The translations under genes and the position numbers were made by a program. A stretch of 64,000 nt of DNA from Gallionella capsiferriformans ES-2 (GTDB taxonomy: Bacteria > Pseudomonadota > Gammaproteobacteria > Burkholderiales > Gallionellaceae). Below, piece by piece: positions 17,750-28,243 of the stretch; the first letter of the stretch is position 1, and each line of letters opens with the position of its first letter. A model generated the notes under the pieces. It did not search any database, had not been told where the DNA came from, and worked only from the letters and a program-made list of their open reading frames with translations. Where the stretch lies: NCBI RefSeq assembly GCF_000145255.1, contig NC_014394.1:434001-498000 (forward strand), read 5' to 3'.

Positions 17750-20700
17750 ATGCCGTCTCCTGTATTTGTCCATCTCCGTCTGCACAGCGAATATTCCATT
17801 ACCGATGGAATGGCGCGCATCGATGAAGCCGTCGATGCAGCGATCGCTGACGGCATGCCGGCGCTGGCGCTGACCGATCTGTCCAATTTTTCCGGTCTGG
17901 TCAAATTTTACAAAAAAACGCGCGGCAAAGGCCTCAAGCCCGTCGCGGGCGTCGATGTGTTCATCACCAATGAGGCTGACCGTGATAGACCCTATCGTTT
18001 GCTGCTGCTCTGTCAGTCTAGCGAAGGCTATCTGCGTCTGTGCCGGCTGTTGTCGCGCGCTTATCTTTCGAATCAGTATCGCGAGCGTGCCGAGTTGCGC
18101 CGCGAATGGTTCAAAGACGAAGGCACAGAAGGGCTGATCGCTCTGTCCGGTGCGCATCTGGGCGATGTGGGGTGTGCGCTGATGTCGGGCAATGTGGCGG
18201 AAGCTCGGCGCTATGCGCAAGGCTGGGCTGCGTTGTTCGAGGATCGTTATTACATCGAGGTGCAGCGCGCGGGTTTTGCCGATGAAGCGGCCTATGTTGA
18301 CGCGGCAACGGCGCTTGCCGCCGGACTCGATTTGCCTGTCGTGGCAACGCATCCGGTGCAGTTTTTAACTTCAGCTGATTTCAAGGCGCATGAAGCGCGT
18401 GTGTGCATCGCCGAAGGTTATGTGCTCAACGATAAGCGCCGCGAGAAAGCCTTTACTGCGCAGCAGTATTTCAAGACGCAGGCCGAAATGAGCGAGCTGT
18501 TCGCTGACTTGCCGGAAGCCTTGCAAAACAGCGTGGAAATCGCACGGCGCTGCAATCTGACGCTGGTGCTGGGCAAGCCGCGCCTGCCCGATTTTCCGAC
18601 GCCCTCGGGTGAAAGTCTTGATGACTTTATGCTTAGCGAATCCGAGCGGGGATTGGCCGACCGGATGGCTTTTCTCTATCCGGATGAAGCTGAGCGCGCC
18701 GAAAAATTCCCTCAGTATCACGAGAGGCTGCTATTCGAAATCAATACCATCATCAAGATGGGCTTCCCCGGTTACTTTTTGATCGTAGCGGATTTTATTC
18801 GCTGGGCTAAAGCCTATCGCTCGGATGCTTTCCCCAATGGCGTGCCGGTAGGTCCGGGCCGCGGGTCGGGCGCGGGCTCGCTGGTGGCGTATTGTCTGCT
18901 GATTACCGATCTTGATCCCTTGCGTTACGAATTGCTGTTTGAGCGATTTTTGAATCCTGAACGCGTTTCCATGCCCGACTTTGACGTGGATTTCTGTCAG
19001 GATGGCCGCGAGCTGGTGATCGATTACGTGAAGCAGAAATATGGCGCGGCCTGCGTGTCGCAGATCGCGACCTTCGGCACCATGGCCTCCAAGGCGGTGA
19101 TCCGCGACGTTGGGCGGGTGATGGAGTTTCCGTACGGCTTGTGCGACCGGCTGTCGAAAGCGATTCCGCTCGAAGGGGTAAAACCGGTATCGCTGCAAAA
19201 AGCGCGCGAGATGGAACCTGAAATCAACGCCATCGCCGAGAGCGAAGAGGGCGTGCCGGAGTTGCTGGAGCTGGCGATGCGCCTGGAAGATTTGACGCGC
19301 AACGTCGGCATGCATGCCGGGGGCGTGGTGATCGCGCCGGGTAAACTGACCGATTTTTGCCCGTTGTATTGTGCCGACGGCGGCGCATCCGTGGTGAGCC
19401 AATTCGATAAGGATGATGTCGAAGCGATCGGTCTGGTTAAGTTCGACTTTTTGGGACTGCGCACGCTGACCATTATCGACTGGGCCGTGCGGCACATACA
19501 TCGTCTTCAGGCTCGAGACCGCAAGGGTCTTCCCCGCACAACTAATGAGACAACCACTGAGTTGTTGCGTGAAGGATCGAGGATCGAGGATCAAACCCAG
19601 GTTTCTACTCAATCCTCAGTCCACAATCCTCAACTCTTTTCCATTGAAGCCATTCCGCTGGACGATAAGCCCAGCTACGACCTGCTGAAAAAATGCAACA
19701 CCACCGCCGTGTTTCAGCTCGAATCGCGCGGCATGAAGGATTTGATCAAGCGCCTGCAGCCGGATACCTTCGAGGATATCGTCGCGTTGGTCGCCTTGTT
19801 CCGTCCGGGTCCGCTCGAATCCGGCATGGTGGACGATTTCGTCGACCGTAAGCACGGCCGCGCAACGGCAGATTATTTCCACCCCGAACTGGAAGCCTCG
19901 CTCAAGCCGACTTATGGCGTAATCGTGTATCAGGAGCAGGTGATGCAGATCTCGCAGATCATCGGCGGCTATACGCTGGGTGGCGCGGATATGCTGCGCC
20001 GCGCGATGGGTAAGAAAGATCCTGCCGAGATGGCGCGTCAGCGCGATATTTTTGTCAGCGGCGCACTCAATCGCGAGATCGACAAGGATCTGGCCACTCG
20101 CCTGTTCGATTTGATGGAAATGTTCGCAGGGTACGGCTTTAACAAATCGCACTCGGCAGCTTACGCGCTGGTGGCGTATCAGACCGCCTACCTGAAGGCG
20201 CATCATCCGGCCGCATTTATGGCCGCAACTTTGTCGGGTGATTTGGACAATACCGAAAAGGTGCGCACTTTTTATGCCGACACCCTGCAACAGGGCATTA
20301 CGATCCTGTTGCCCGATGTGAACAGTTCCGGCTACGCATTTTCGCCCACGGACGAAAAGACGATCAGTTATGGTCTGGGTGCGATCAAGGGCACGGGTGA
20401 GGCGGCAATCGCCAGCATCGTCAAGGCGCGGGCCACCGGCCCATTCAAAGATCTGTTCGATTTTTGCCGCAGGGTGGACAAGCGCGCGGTCAATCGCCGC
20501 ACCATAGAGACACTGATACGCGCAGGCGCCTTCGATTCGATCAACGACCATCGCGCAGCGCTGATGGCCAGCGTCGATGCAGCATTAGCCAGTGCTGATC
20601 AGCAGGCGCGTTCGATCAATCAGGACAGCTTGTTCGGCGAAGATGACGCGGATGCGGTGCTGATCGAGCAAAAGTCCGATGTGCCGCGCTGGAGCCTGCG

Positions 20701-21356
20701 TGAACAGCTGGCGTTTGAAAAAGTCAGTCTGGGTATTTATCTGGGCGGTCATCCTTATCAGGAGTACGAAAAGGAGCTGACCAATTTCATTAAGGTCAGA
20801 TTGGGTGATTTGACGCCGGCATTTCTGGGTAAGAACAGCGGTTCAGGCGGCTACGTGTCGCGGCGCGGTGTGCAGGTAAGACTGGCGGGAATCGTCTCAG
20901 GATTGCGTCTGCAGCAGACCCGGCGCGGTCGCATGGCAGTCATCACGCTGGACGATGGCAGTGCACAGATTGAATTGACGGTATTTAACGAAGAGTATGA
21001 GAAAAGCCGTCAGTGGATTGTGGAGGACGAATTACTGGTGGTGGAAGGCAAGGCTAGTCTCGATGAGTATTCAGGCAACATTCGCGTCAGTGGCGAAGAG
21101 CTGTTTAATTTCGCGCAGGCGCGTTCCCGTTTTGCCCGTCAGCTCGAGTTGCACTGCAATTCGTCAGTGAACATCGCGCAGCTTAAAGAGATACTCAAAC
21201 CGTGGAGCGGCGGGGCGTGCGCTGTGCAGATCAACTACAACAACGAGGTGGCTGTTTGTCAGTTGCGTCTGGGGACTGACTGGCAGGTGACGCTGGATGA
21301 AGCGCTGATGCGCGATTTGGGCGTCCTGCTGCAACCGGGAAATATGCAGGTTGTTT

Positions 21357-21364
<8 letters not shown>
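17750..21364 (+). CDS. dnaE: DNA polymerase III subunit alpha, with in-frame repeat insertion
   Basis: The replicative polymerase catalytic subunit, 1204 residues, longer than the usual betaproteobacterial 1140-1170. An N-terminal PHP domain (HLRLHSEYSITDG) is followed by the polymerase core with VGPGRGSGAGSL and the catalytic aspartates in PDFDVDF (about residues 408-414). Further on are AVFQLESRGMKDL, VVYQEQVMQI, GYGFNKSHSAAY and a C-terminal OB fold. Residues about 588-629 (ARDRKGLPRTTNE through SSVHNPQL) are alien. They are encoded by the repeat element at 19505-19636 and interrupt the link between TIIDWAVRHIH and FSIEAIPLDD. The frame stays open. Its last codons overlap the start of the ABC ATPase gene. 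Confidence 0.96.
19505..19636. repeat. repeat element inserted in frame in dnaE
   Basis: Three parts are visible. First comes a 66-bp module (19519-19584) related, with identical spacing, to 46518-46583. It starts CCGCAAGGG, contains the near-inverted pair CGCACAACT and AGTTGTTGCG, and has a variable 16-nt centre. Next are three AGGATCG/A heptamers (19573-19593), partly overlapping the module end. Then a palindromic spacer AAACCCAGGTTT (19593-19604) precedes four inverted heptamers CTCAATC, CTCAGTC, CACAATC and CTCAACT (19608-19635). The exact borders are inferred. The total length keeps the dnaE frame. Confidence 0.85.
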
Positions 21365-22033
<669 letters not shown>

Positions 22034-22037
<4 letters not shown>

Positions 22038-23161
22038 ACCTGTTTCGTTTCGCGCTCGATAATCTGTACCGCCGCCCGGCCCGCAGCGGCCTTACGGTAT
22101 CCGCGATTTCGCTGGGGATCGCTGCGGTGGTTGCGCTCACCAGCATTGCGTGGGGATTTGAAGCCAGCTGGCAAAAAGCCAACGATGCGCGCGGCACGGA
22201 TCTGATTGTCACGCGCATTGCCAGCCAGAACAGCATGCCTTCGCCGTTTTTAGCCGCCAAAGTACAGGATGCGCTGGCGCGCTTGCCCCATGTCAAAGAA
22301 GTGGTCGGACTGCTGAGCGAAATGCTGACGGTCAGCGAAGAGGCGCCGCCCGCCTTTGTGTTCGGCTGGGTATACGGCAGCTACTTGTGGGATCACTTAA
22401 GGCTGATCGATGGCCGCTGGCCTGCTGATAGCGATGAGGCTGTGGTGATGGTGGGTTCGCTTGCCTCGGAAATGCTGCATAAAAAAACCGGCGATCAGGT
22501 CGAGATTGAGGGGCAGGTTTTCAAGGTGGCGGGGATTTTTGAGAGCAGCGCGGTGGTGGAGAACGGCGCCGTCATCATGACGCTGAACCGCGCGCAGGCG
22601 TTGACCGACAAGCCGGGCAAGGTCAACTTCCTGAACATCAAGCTGGATGCGGGCGCGAGTGAAGCGGATCTGGCATCTATCAAGGAGCAGGTCAAAAAAA
22701 CCATGCCGGGATTTCTGGCGATTACCTCAGGCGAGCTGGTCGGCAATAATGCGATCGTGCGCATTTCCAAGGCGATGAGCAATGCCACCATTTTGATCGC
22801 TACCCTGGTCGGTGCACTGGTGGTGTTCAACACGATGCTGATGAGCATTAACGAGCGGACGCGTGAAATCGGTATTTTGCTGGCGCTGGGCTGGCAGCGC
22901 GCCACGATTATCAAGCTGGTGTTTACCGAGGCGATGCTGCTCTCTTTGCTGGGCGGATTGCTCGGTATCTTGCTGGGGGCGGGATTGGCTGTCGGCCTCG
23001 AACATCTCGAGTTGATGCGCGGCAAAATCGATGCGATCTTCTCCATCCCCTTCTTGTTTGCCGTGCTGGGCTTGTCTGTGCTGCTGGGCGTTTTCGGCGG
23101 CCTGTATCCGGCGCTCAAAGCCTCGCGCCTGTTGCCCTCTGCCGCACTGAGGCACGAATGA
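22034..23161 (+). CDS. ABC transporter permease (FtsX/MacB-like)
   Basis: A 375-residue permease with the four-helix MacB/FtsX layout. One N-terminal membrane helix (SGLTVSAISLGIAAVVAL) is followed by a periplasmic domain of about 210 residues. Three C-terminal helices follow (ILIATLVGALVVFNTMLM, LLSLLGGLLGILLGAGLAV, FLFAVLGLSVLLGVFGGLYP). INERTREIGILLALGW is the typical cytoplasmic coupling segment. It overlaps both the ATPase gene and the LolA-like gene by 4 nt, so the three are translated together and probably form one export system. Confidence 0.9.
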
Positions 23162-23922
23162 AGCGGCTTTTAGTCATGCTGATGTGTTTCGCGCCGCTCT
23201 GCCATGCGGAACCTGGCGCGGATGAATTAGCGGGCCTGATGCGGCAGGCGAAGTCTACTTCGGGATTCTCAGCGCGCATGAATGTGCTGGTCACCCGGCC
23301 TGACGGCGCGCACGCTACGCCGTTTAAAATCGCCGTGATCGGCAGGTTTAGCGCCGACAAGCAGCAACTCCGTATCAATGGCATTTCGCCCGATTTCGTG
23401 CGCGGGCGATTTTTTGCCGCAGAATCGGTCGGTAGTGGTGAGATTCGTGTGGTCGCTTATCGCACGCCTGACAAGGTGTCAGGTGTCGATTCTGACGCCC
23501 GTCTGTTCGATTCGTCTCTGGTGCTATGGGATATGTTCAGTCCCTGGTGGAGCTGGCGCCGGCAAGCTTTGTTGGCGGGCGAACGGATCAACGGGCGTGA
23601 GTGCGTGATGATACGCTCGAGCGCGGACGATAAACATTCAGCCGTACGTGAAGTCGAGAGCTGCGTTGATGTGAGCGCCAGGCTGTCGCTCAGAACCCGC
23701 TTGTATGATGCGCATCACGCGCTGCTGCGCTCACTGCTGGTCGGAAAAACCCTGCAGAAGGCGGATAGCTTCATGCAGACCGCCAAAAAATTGACCCTTA
23801 CCGATGCCGAGGGCGTCATGACGCAGGTCGAGGTGTATTCGGGAGACGAGCAGTACCAGATTCCAGCCGATGCATTTTCTGCGCTGGATGCCGAACGCGA
23901 TCAAAAGTCCGGGGCACGATGA
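23158..23922 (+). CDS. outer-membrane lipoprotein-sorting (LolA-like) protein
   Basis: A 254-residue secreted protein with signal peptide MKRLLVMLMCFAPLCHA. The fold pattern (QLRINGISPDFVRGRFFAAE, ERINGRECVMI, LTLTDAEGVMTQVEVYS) resembles the LolA-like family often annotated as outer-membrane lipoprotein-sorting protein and found beside MacB-type ABC transporters. In such systems a periplasmic beta-cup protein accepts a hydrophobic cargo. Coupling by 4-nt overlaps to the permease before it and the PF10118 gene after it supports one functional unit. The assignment is moderate and rests on pattern and context. Confidence 0.65.
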   Translation: MKRLLVMLMCFAPLCHAEPGADELAGLMRQAKSTSGFSARMNVLVTRPDGAHATPFKIAVIGRFSADKQQLRINGISPDFVRGRFFAAESVGSGEIRVVAYRTPDKVSGVDSDARLFDSSLVLWDMFSPWWSWRRQALLAGERINGRECVMIRSSADDKHSAVREVESCVDVSARLSLRTRLYDAHHALLRSLLVGKTLQKADSFMQTAKKLTLTDAEGVMTQVEVYSGDEQYQIPADAFSALDAERDQKSGAR

Positions 23923-24722
23923 AAGCCAGGCATGCCGATATCGGTGATTTATCGCACAGTTGGTGCAACGACGATGTCGTGGTTTCCAGCGTGATGGAGA
24001 CGGTCAGTTTTGTCACGCCGGTGCTGGAAGGTTTTTTCATTCGCAGCGTGGCTCAGGGAATGCGGGTGCATAAGGATTCTGCACTGGCACGGCGTTGTCA
24101 GGCATTTATCCGGGAAGAATCGAGTCATTCGCGCGCGCATAAAAAATTTAACACGGTATTGCTGGGCTATCTCGGCCGCCCGCCGCGCGGACTTGCGATG
24201 GTTAGCGCGATGCTCGATGCTGCGAGGCAGTACTTGTCGGTGTCTCAACAACTGGGGTTGGCTGCTGCACTCGAGCATCTGACGGCGGTGATGTCCAAGC
24301 TGTATGTCGGTCAGCAGCATGGGCTTAAATTTGCATCGCGTTATGCGCAGGAGTTGTTCGCGATGCACGCCGAAGAAGAGTTGGGGCATCGTTCGGTGGT
24401 GTTTGATTTGTGGCAGGCGAACGAGCCTGGCGGACGGTTTAATCGTTTTGTTATCATCGCGCTGGTGTTGCTGGTGGGTAGCGTTTATGTCGGGCTTGCC
24501 GTGCCGTGGATACTGTACCGGAAAATGGAACGGCGTCTTTTAAAAACGCTGATTGCACTGGTTAAATTTACGGTAAAAAATATCGGCAGTACGCTGGCGC
24601 AGCTGCCTGTTTCAGAACTTTTTTCATTTATTCGCGGCGATTTTCATCCCGAACGGTTAATTGACGAGAAAATGGCGGAAAAAAATCACACGACGAATGC
24701 CGGGAAAGGAGCGTCGAAATGA
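23919..24722 (+). CDS. predicted metal-dependent hydrolase, PF10118 family
   Basis: A 267-residue protein of the family annotated as predicted metal-dependent hydrolase. The sequence has ferritin-like carboxylate and histidine pairs: REESSHSRAH (about residues 66-75), LEHLTAVM, and HAEEELGHRSVVFDLW (about 148-163). These suggest a di-iron four-helix bundle, so an oxygenase-type chemistry is as plausible as hydrolysis. A C-terminal hydrophobic hairpin (FVIIALVLLVGSVYVGLAVPWILY) should tether it to the membrane. It overlaps its neighbours by 4 nt on both sides, placing it between the ABC system and cytochrome b. Confidence 0.7.
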   Translation: MKARHADIGDLSHSWCNDDVVVSSVMETVSFVTPVLEGFFIRSVAQGMRVHKDSALARRCQAFIREESSHSRAHKKFNTVLLGYLGRPPRGLAMVSAMLDAARQYLSVSQQLGLAAALEHLTAVMSKLYVGQQHGLKFASRYAQELFAMHAEEELGHRSVVFDLWQANEPGGRFNRFVIIALVLLVGSVYVGLAVPWILYRKMERRLLKTLIALVKFTVKNIGSTLAQLPVSELFSFIRGDFHPERLIDEKMAEKNHTTNAGKGASK

Positions 24723-25315
24723 ATGACATGCAAACCATAGTGAAAGTCTGGGATGTGCCGGTCAGGCTGTTCCACTGGTCGCTGGTGTTGAGTTTTTCCG
24801 CTGCATATTTGACGGCTGGGTATCGTTTGGGATTTTTGCATATCTGGATAGGCTATTTTTTATGTGTCTTGCTGCTGACGCGCATCGTCTGGGGATTCGC
24901 CGGTAATCAATATGCGCGTTTTCGCGCCTTTGTTTTTTCACGTGCGGAGACGATAAGTTACCTGCGCGCCATGTTGCAAGGACACCCGAAGCCGTATCTG
25001 GGGCACAATCCTGCCGGCGCGCTGATGGTGTTTGCATTGTTGGGTACGCTGAGTCTGGTTTTTATGAGCGGCCTGGTGACCTTGGCCGTGATCGATTTTG
25101 AGGGGCCGGTGTTGTATCTAGCCAACTATGTCGATGACGAGACCAGCTACATGATTCGACATGTGCATGAATGGCTGGTTAATATTGCGCTGGTGCTGAT
25201 TCCGCTGCACCTGTTGGGCGTGCTGGTCGGCAGCATTCAGCACAAGGAAAATCTGGTGCACGCGATGATCACCGGAAAAAAATGTATCGCATCGGCATCT
25301 CGTGCGCCGGAATAA
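24719..25315 (+). CDS. membrane cytochrome b (b561 domain, CybH-like)
   Basis: A 198-residue integral membrane diheme cytochrome b of the cytochrome b561/Ni-Fe hydrogenase cytochrome b type. VWDVPVRLFHWSLVLSF is the conserved N-terminal segment with the first heme-ligand His. Further histidines lie in GFLHIWIGY and in the last helices (IRHVHEWLVNIALVLIPLHLLGV). Such proteins shuttle electrons between the quinone pool and periplasmic cytochromes. It begins the b / unknown membrane protein / SHP / diheme cytochrome group. Similar trios with SHP and DHC are known in other proteobacteria. Confidence 0.88.
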   Translation: MNDMQTIVKVWDVPVRLFHWSLVLSFSAAYLTAGYRLGFLHIWIGYFLCVLLLTRIVWGFAGNQYARFRAFVFSRAETISYLRAMLQGHPKPYLGHNPAGALMVFALLGTLSLVFMSGLVTLAVIDFEGPVLYLANYVDDETSYMIRHVHEWLVNIALVLIPLHLLGVLVGSIQHKENLVHAMITGKKCIASASRAPE

Positions 25316-25324
25316 GGAGAAAAA

Positions 25325-25903
25325 ATGACGCTCGCTTTGCGTGTTAATAAACTGCTCGCCGGTATGTTGCTGGCGTTGCTGGCAGGTACAGGATCTGCCG
25401 CAGAGCTGGACTTGAGTCTGCCGGCGAGTACCTATCGTCCCGATACCAAATTTATGGGGGAGAGTACGGCAGAAAAAACCGAGGCCGATAAGGATGCGCA
25501 GAAATTTGAGCCGGATCTCTTATCGGGCAGCAAGCTGCACCAGTATTTAGGCGTCGGTACCATGGTGATGGCCGGCATGACGTTTATTACGCACAAGCAT
25601 CCGGTGCCGGGCAGCAATGCGCCGCGCGATATGAGTGGCGCACATGCGCGTTATGCAAAAGCCACCGTGGCGATGGCCGCAGCGACGGTTGCGACCGGCT
25701 TGCTTACCCACTGGGATGATTTCAGTCTTGAAGACGGCTGGTCTGACCCGGATAACCTGCATGTTCTGCTCGCGTTATCGGGCGCGGCGCTCATGGCGTA
25801 TGCCGTAAATAAATCGATGCACTCCTCGACGCCGACCAGCCACGCCGGTATGGCGGAACTGGGTGCGGTGGGTATGGGCCTTGCGATCAAATTAACCTGG
25901 TAG
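25325..25903 (+). CDS. hypothetical multi-helix membrane protein with conserved histidines
   Basis: A 192-residue protein that I do not recognise. It has a signal-like N-terminus (LLAGMLLALLAGTGSAA) and four further hydrophobic segments. Histidines sit at helix ends: KLHQYLG, ITHKHPV, GAHARYA, LTHWDD and NLHVLLA. This spacing is reminiscent of b-type heme ligands in small cytochrome b561-like proteins, but no family motif confirms heme binding. A good AAGGAGA site precedes ATG 25325. Its place between a cytochrome b and two c-type cytochromes argues for a role in the same electron transfer unit. Confidence 0.65.
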   Translation: MTLALRVNKLLAGMLLALLAGTGSAAELDLSLPASTYRPDTKFMGESTAEKTEADKDAQKFEPDLLSGSKLHQYLGVGTMVMAGMTFITHKHPVPGSNAPRDMSGAHARYAKATVAMAAATVATGLLTHWDDFSLEDGWSDPDNLHVLLALSGAALMAYAVNKSMHSSTPTSHAGMAELGAVGMGLAIKLTW

Positions 25904-25914
25904 AGGAGATAAAC

Positions 25915-26316
25915 GTGAACTATTTATATGCACTGATTTTGTCAGGATTATTGGCGCTATCGCCTGTCGCATCGGCAACCCCGGCGAGTGATGCACTGCT
26001 GGCGTCCTATAAGGCGGCAGGGGTTATCAAAGCGGATGCGGCTACCGGAAAAGCTAACTGGACCAAAGAGACCCGCGATGCAGACGGTGAGATGATGTCC
26101 TGTTCGACCTGTCACGGCACCGATTTTAGTAAGTCCGGCAAGCATCACAAGACGCAAAAAGTCATTGAGCCGATGTCGCCTCGGGTGAATGCCGAGCGCT
26201 TTACCGATGAGAAAAAAGTGGAAAAGTGGTTCAAGCGCAATTGCAAGGATGCGTGGGGACGCGAATGCACCGCGCAGGAAAAAGCGGACTTTCTGACATT
26301 TTTCCTGGCTCAGTAA
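25915..26316 (+). CDS. SHP-like monoheme cytochrome c (DUF1924)
   Basis: A 133-residue periplasmic cytochrome starting at GTG 25915 behind GAGGAGAT. The signal peptide ends at SPVASA. It has one c-type heme site, CSTCH (about residue 61), and a second cysteine pair in NCKDAWGRECTAQEKADFLTFF, which matches the DUF1924/sphaeroides heme protein (SHP) family. SHP is known to bind oxygen and NO at an unusual heme; its physiological role is unsettled. The diheme cytochrome gene follows after 13 nt, as in SHP-DHC pairs where DHC is the electron donor. Confidence 0.85.
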   Translation: MNYLYALILSGLLALSPVASATPASDALLASYKAAGVIKADAATGKANWTKETRDADGEMMSCSTCHGTDFSKSGKHHKTQKVIEPMSPRVNAERFTDEKKVEKWFKRNCKDAWGRECTAQEKADFLTFFLAQ

Positions 26317-26329
26317 GGGGCGTATCGAC

Positions 26330-26878
26330 ATGAAAATGCAATTTATTTCTGCCGCTCTGCTGGCCGTGTGCATCTCTCAAGCGGCCGTGGCCGAAGAGAG
26401 TTTGCTGTGGGCTTTGATGACGCCGCTGCGCCAGAAGGAGCTCGTGCCCGTCGAAAATAAACTCTATAAGCAGGAATGCGGTGCATGTCATTTTGCTTAT
26501 CAGCCGGGTTTGCTGCCGGGTAAGTCGTGGCAAAAGCTGCTCACCCATGAGGCGTTGCTGGATCATTTCGGTGAAGACGCTGATCTGGATCAGGAGGCGC
26601 TCAAAGAGATTTATGACTACGCGCTGGCGAATGCGGCAGAAAAATCCTACCATAAACGTTCGCGCAAAATTGCGATTTCCACGGCTGAGGGTGAACCGCC
26701 GCTGCGAATCACCGAGGTGCGCTATATCAAGCGCAAGCATCACGACATTCCCGATAAGATGATCAAGGGCAATAAAAAGGTGAAATCGCTGAGCAACTGC
26801 AATGCCTGCCATACAGAAGCGGCCGAGGGTGTCTTCGATGAGGATGCCGTGAGCATTCCCAATTATCCCAAGTATTAA
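26330..26878 (+). CDS. diheme cytochrome c (DHC family)
   Basis: A 182-residue periplasmic cytochrome with signal peptide (cleavage near QAAVA) and two heme sites, CGACH (about residues 50-54) and CNACH (about 160-164). The segment CGACHFAYQPGLLPGKSW is typical of the diheme cytochrome c family (PF09626). DHC proteins pass electrons to SHP in organisms that carry both. It ends the train that began at dnaE. Confidence 0.88.
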   Translation: MKMQFISAALLAVCISQAAVAEESLLWALMTPLRQKELVPVENKLYKQECGACHFAYQPGLLPGKSWQKLLTHEALLDHFGEDADLDQEALKEIYDYALANAAEKSYHKRSRKIAISTAEGEPPLRITEVRYIKRKHHDIPDKMIKGNKKVKSLSNCNACHTEAAEGVFDEDAVSIPNYPKY

Positions 26879-27036
26879 ACCGTTGGCGAGATCAGGTATG
26901 GATCTGTTTTCATGTGATTGATTTATTTTAGAAAAATGGCTTTTCTCCCTTTTTGTGTATCAAGCTTTTTTATGTGTATTCCTAACATCAGTTAGAATTG
27001 CGCTCTCGTATTATTTATTACCGAATAGAGGCAGCG

Positions 27037-28131
27037 ATGAGTTTTAGCGATATGGATGTGCAAAGTGCGTTGAAGAATTTGATCGACCCCAACACGCATC
27101 GCGATTTTGTCACAGGGAAATCCGTCAAGAATATTAAAATTTCCGGTTGCGATGTGTCGCTGGATATCCTGCTGGGCTATCCTGCCAAAAGTGTGTGGGA
27201 CGAGATTCGCGTCATGGTCGAGACGCAACTGAAAGCCGTGTTGCCGGGGGTTGGCAAGGTCAGCGTTACGGTTACCAGTAAAGTTGTGCCGCACGCGGTG
27301 CAGCGCGGCGTCAAATTGGTCGACGGCGTCAAAAACATCATTGCAGTCGCAAGCGGTAAGGGTGGCGTGGGTAAATCCACGACAGCCGTGAATCTGGCGC
27401 TGGCGCTCGCCGCTGAAGGTGCGCGGGTCGGGATGCTGGACGCGGATATTTACGGCCCGTCGCAACCGATGATGCTGGGCATCTCGGGGCAACCGGTGTC
27501 ACGCGACGGTCAGTCGATGGAGCCGATGATTAATCACGACATTCAGTCGATGTCGATCGGCTATATGATTGCAGGGGATGATGCGCCGATGATTTGGCGC
27601 GGCCCGATGGTGACGCAGGCGCTCGACCAGTTGCTGCGTCAGACGCGCTGGGACAATCTCGACTATCTGGTGGTGGATCTGCCGCCAGGGACGGGCGACA
27701 TTCAGTTGACGCTGTCGCAAAAAGTGCCGGTCACAGGTGCCGTCATCGTCACGACGCCGCAGGATATCGCACTGCTGGATGCGCGTAAGGGGCTGAAAAT
27801 GTTCGAAAAAGTCGGTATCAAGATTATCGGCATCGTCGAGAATATGAGCACGCACATCTGTTCAAAGTGCGGCCATGAAGAGCATATCTTTGGCGCGGGC
27901 GGCGGAGAAAAAATGTGTGCCGATTACGATACCGAATTTTTGGGCGGGTTGCCGTTGGATATTTCGATACGCGAACAGGCCGATTCGGGAGTGCCTACTG
28001 TAGTGGCTGATCCAGATGGTTCGATTGCTAAAGTGTACAAGCAGATTGCGCGCCGCGTGGCTGTGAAGGTTGCGGAAATGGCGCAGGATCACAGCGCAGC
28101 TTTCCCGAAAATTGTCGTACAAAATACTTAA
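27037..28131 (+). CDS. apbC: iron-sulfur cluster carrier protein ApbC/Mrp
   Basis: A 364-residue Mrp/NBP35-type P-loop ATPase that carries and delivers Fe-S clusters. The start is taken at ATG 27037 (MSFSDMDVQSALKNLIDPN). An N-terminal MIP18-like domain covers about residues 1-90, then the deviant Walker A ASGKGGVGKST, the DADIYGPSQPMM switch, Walker B YLVVDLPPGTGD, and the cluster-binding pair CSKC near the C-terminus. It is monocistronic or linked to dcd 112 nt downstream. Demand for Fe-S assembly fits the nearby alternative complex III. Confidence 0.93.
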   Translation: MSFSDMDVQSALKNLIDPNTHRDFVTGKSVKNIKISGCDVSLDILLGYPAKSVWDEIRVMVETQLKAVLPGVGKVSVTVTSKVVPHAVQRGVKLVDGVKNIIAVASGKGGVGKSTTAVNLALALAAEGARVGMLDADIYGPSQPMMLGISGQPVSRDGQSMEPMINHDIQSMSIGYMIAGDDAPMIWRGPMVTQALDQLLRQTRWDNLDYLVVDLPPGTGDIQLTLSQKVPVTGAVIVTTPQDIALLDARKGLKMFEKVGIKIIGIVENMSTHICSKCGHEEHIFGAGGGEKMCADYDTEFLGGLPLDISIREQADSGVPTVVADPDGSIAKVYKQIARRVAVKVAEMAQDHSAAFPKIVVQNT

Positions 28132-28142
28132 GAAAGGCCAGT

Positions 28143-28177
28143 GATAATGGACAATTGGCAATTGATAGTTGATAACT
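28143..28177. repeat. five degenerate A+T-rich heptamers after apbC
   Basis: GATAATG, GACAATT, GGCAATT, GATAGTT and GATAACT follow each other in exact 7-nt register, beginning 12 nt after the apbC stop. The unit is the complement-type relative of the AATTATC units beside thiS. Further TTTCAAT-like copies follow near 28200. Confidence 0.65.
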
Positions 28178-28243
28178 AAAATCTAAATATGGATTTAATA
28201 TTTTCAATTTTCAATTCTCCTTTATTCATTGCACTTAAAAACT

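Noticed and set aside
18731..20551. long minus-strand frames opposite dnaE (18731-19612 and 19616-20551)
   Set aside because: They are shadows of dnaE; their products show no domains, while the plus strand shows complete DnaE motifs.
22495..23118. 207-codon minus-strand frame opposite the ABC permease
   Set aside because: It is the low-information reverse of hydrophobic permease codons; no motif or start signal supports it.
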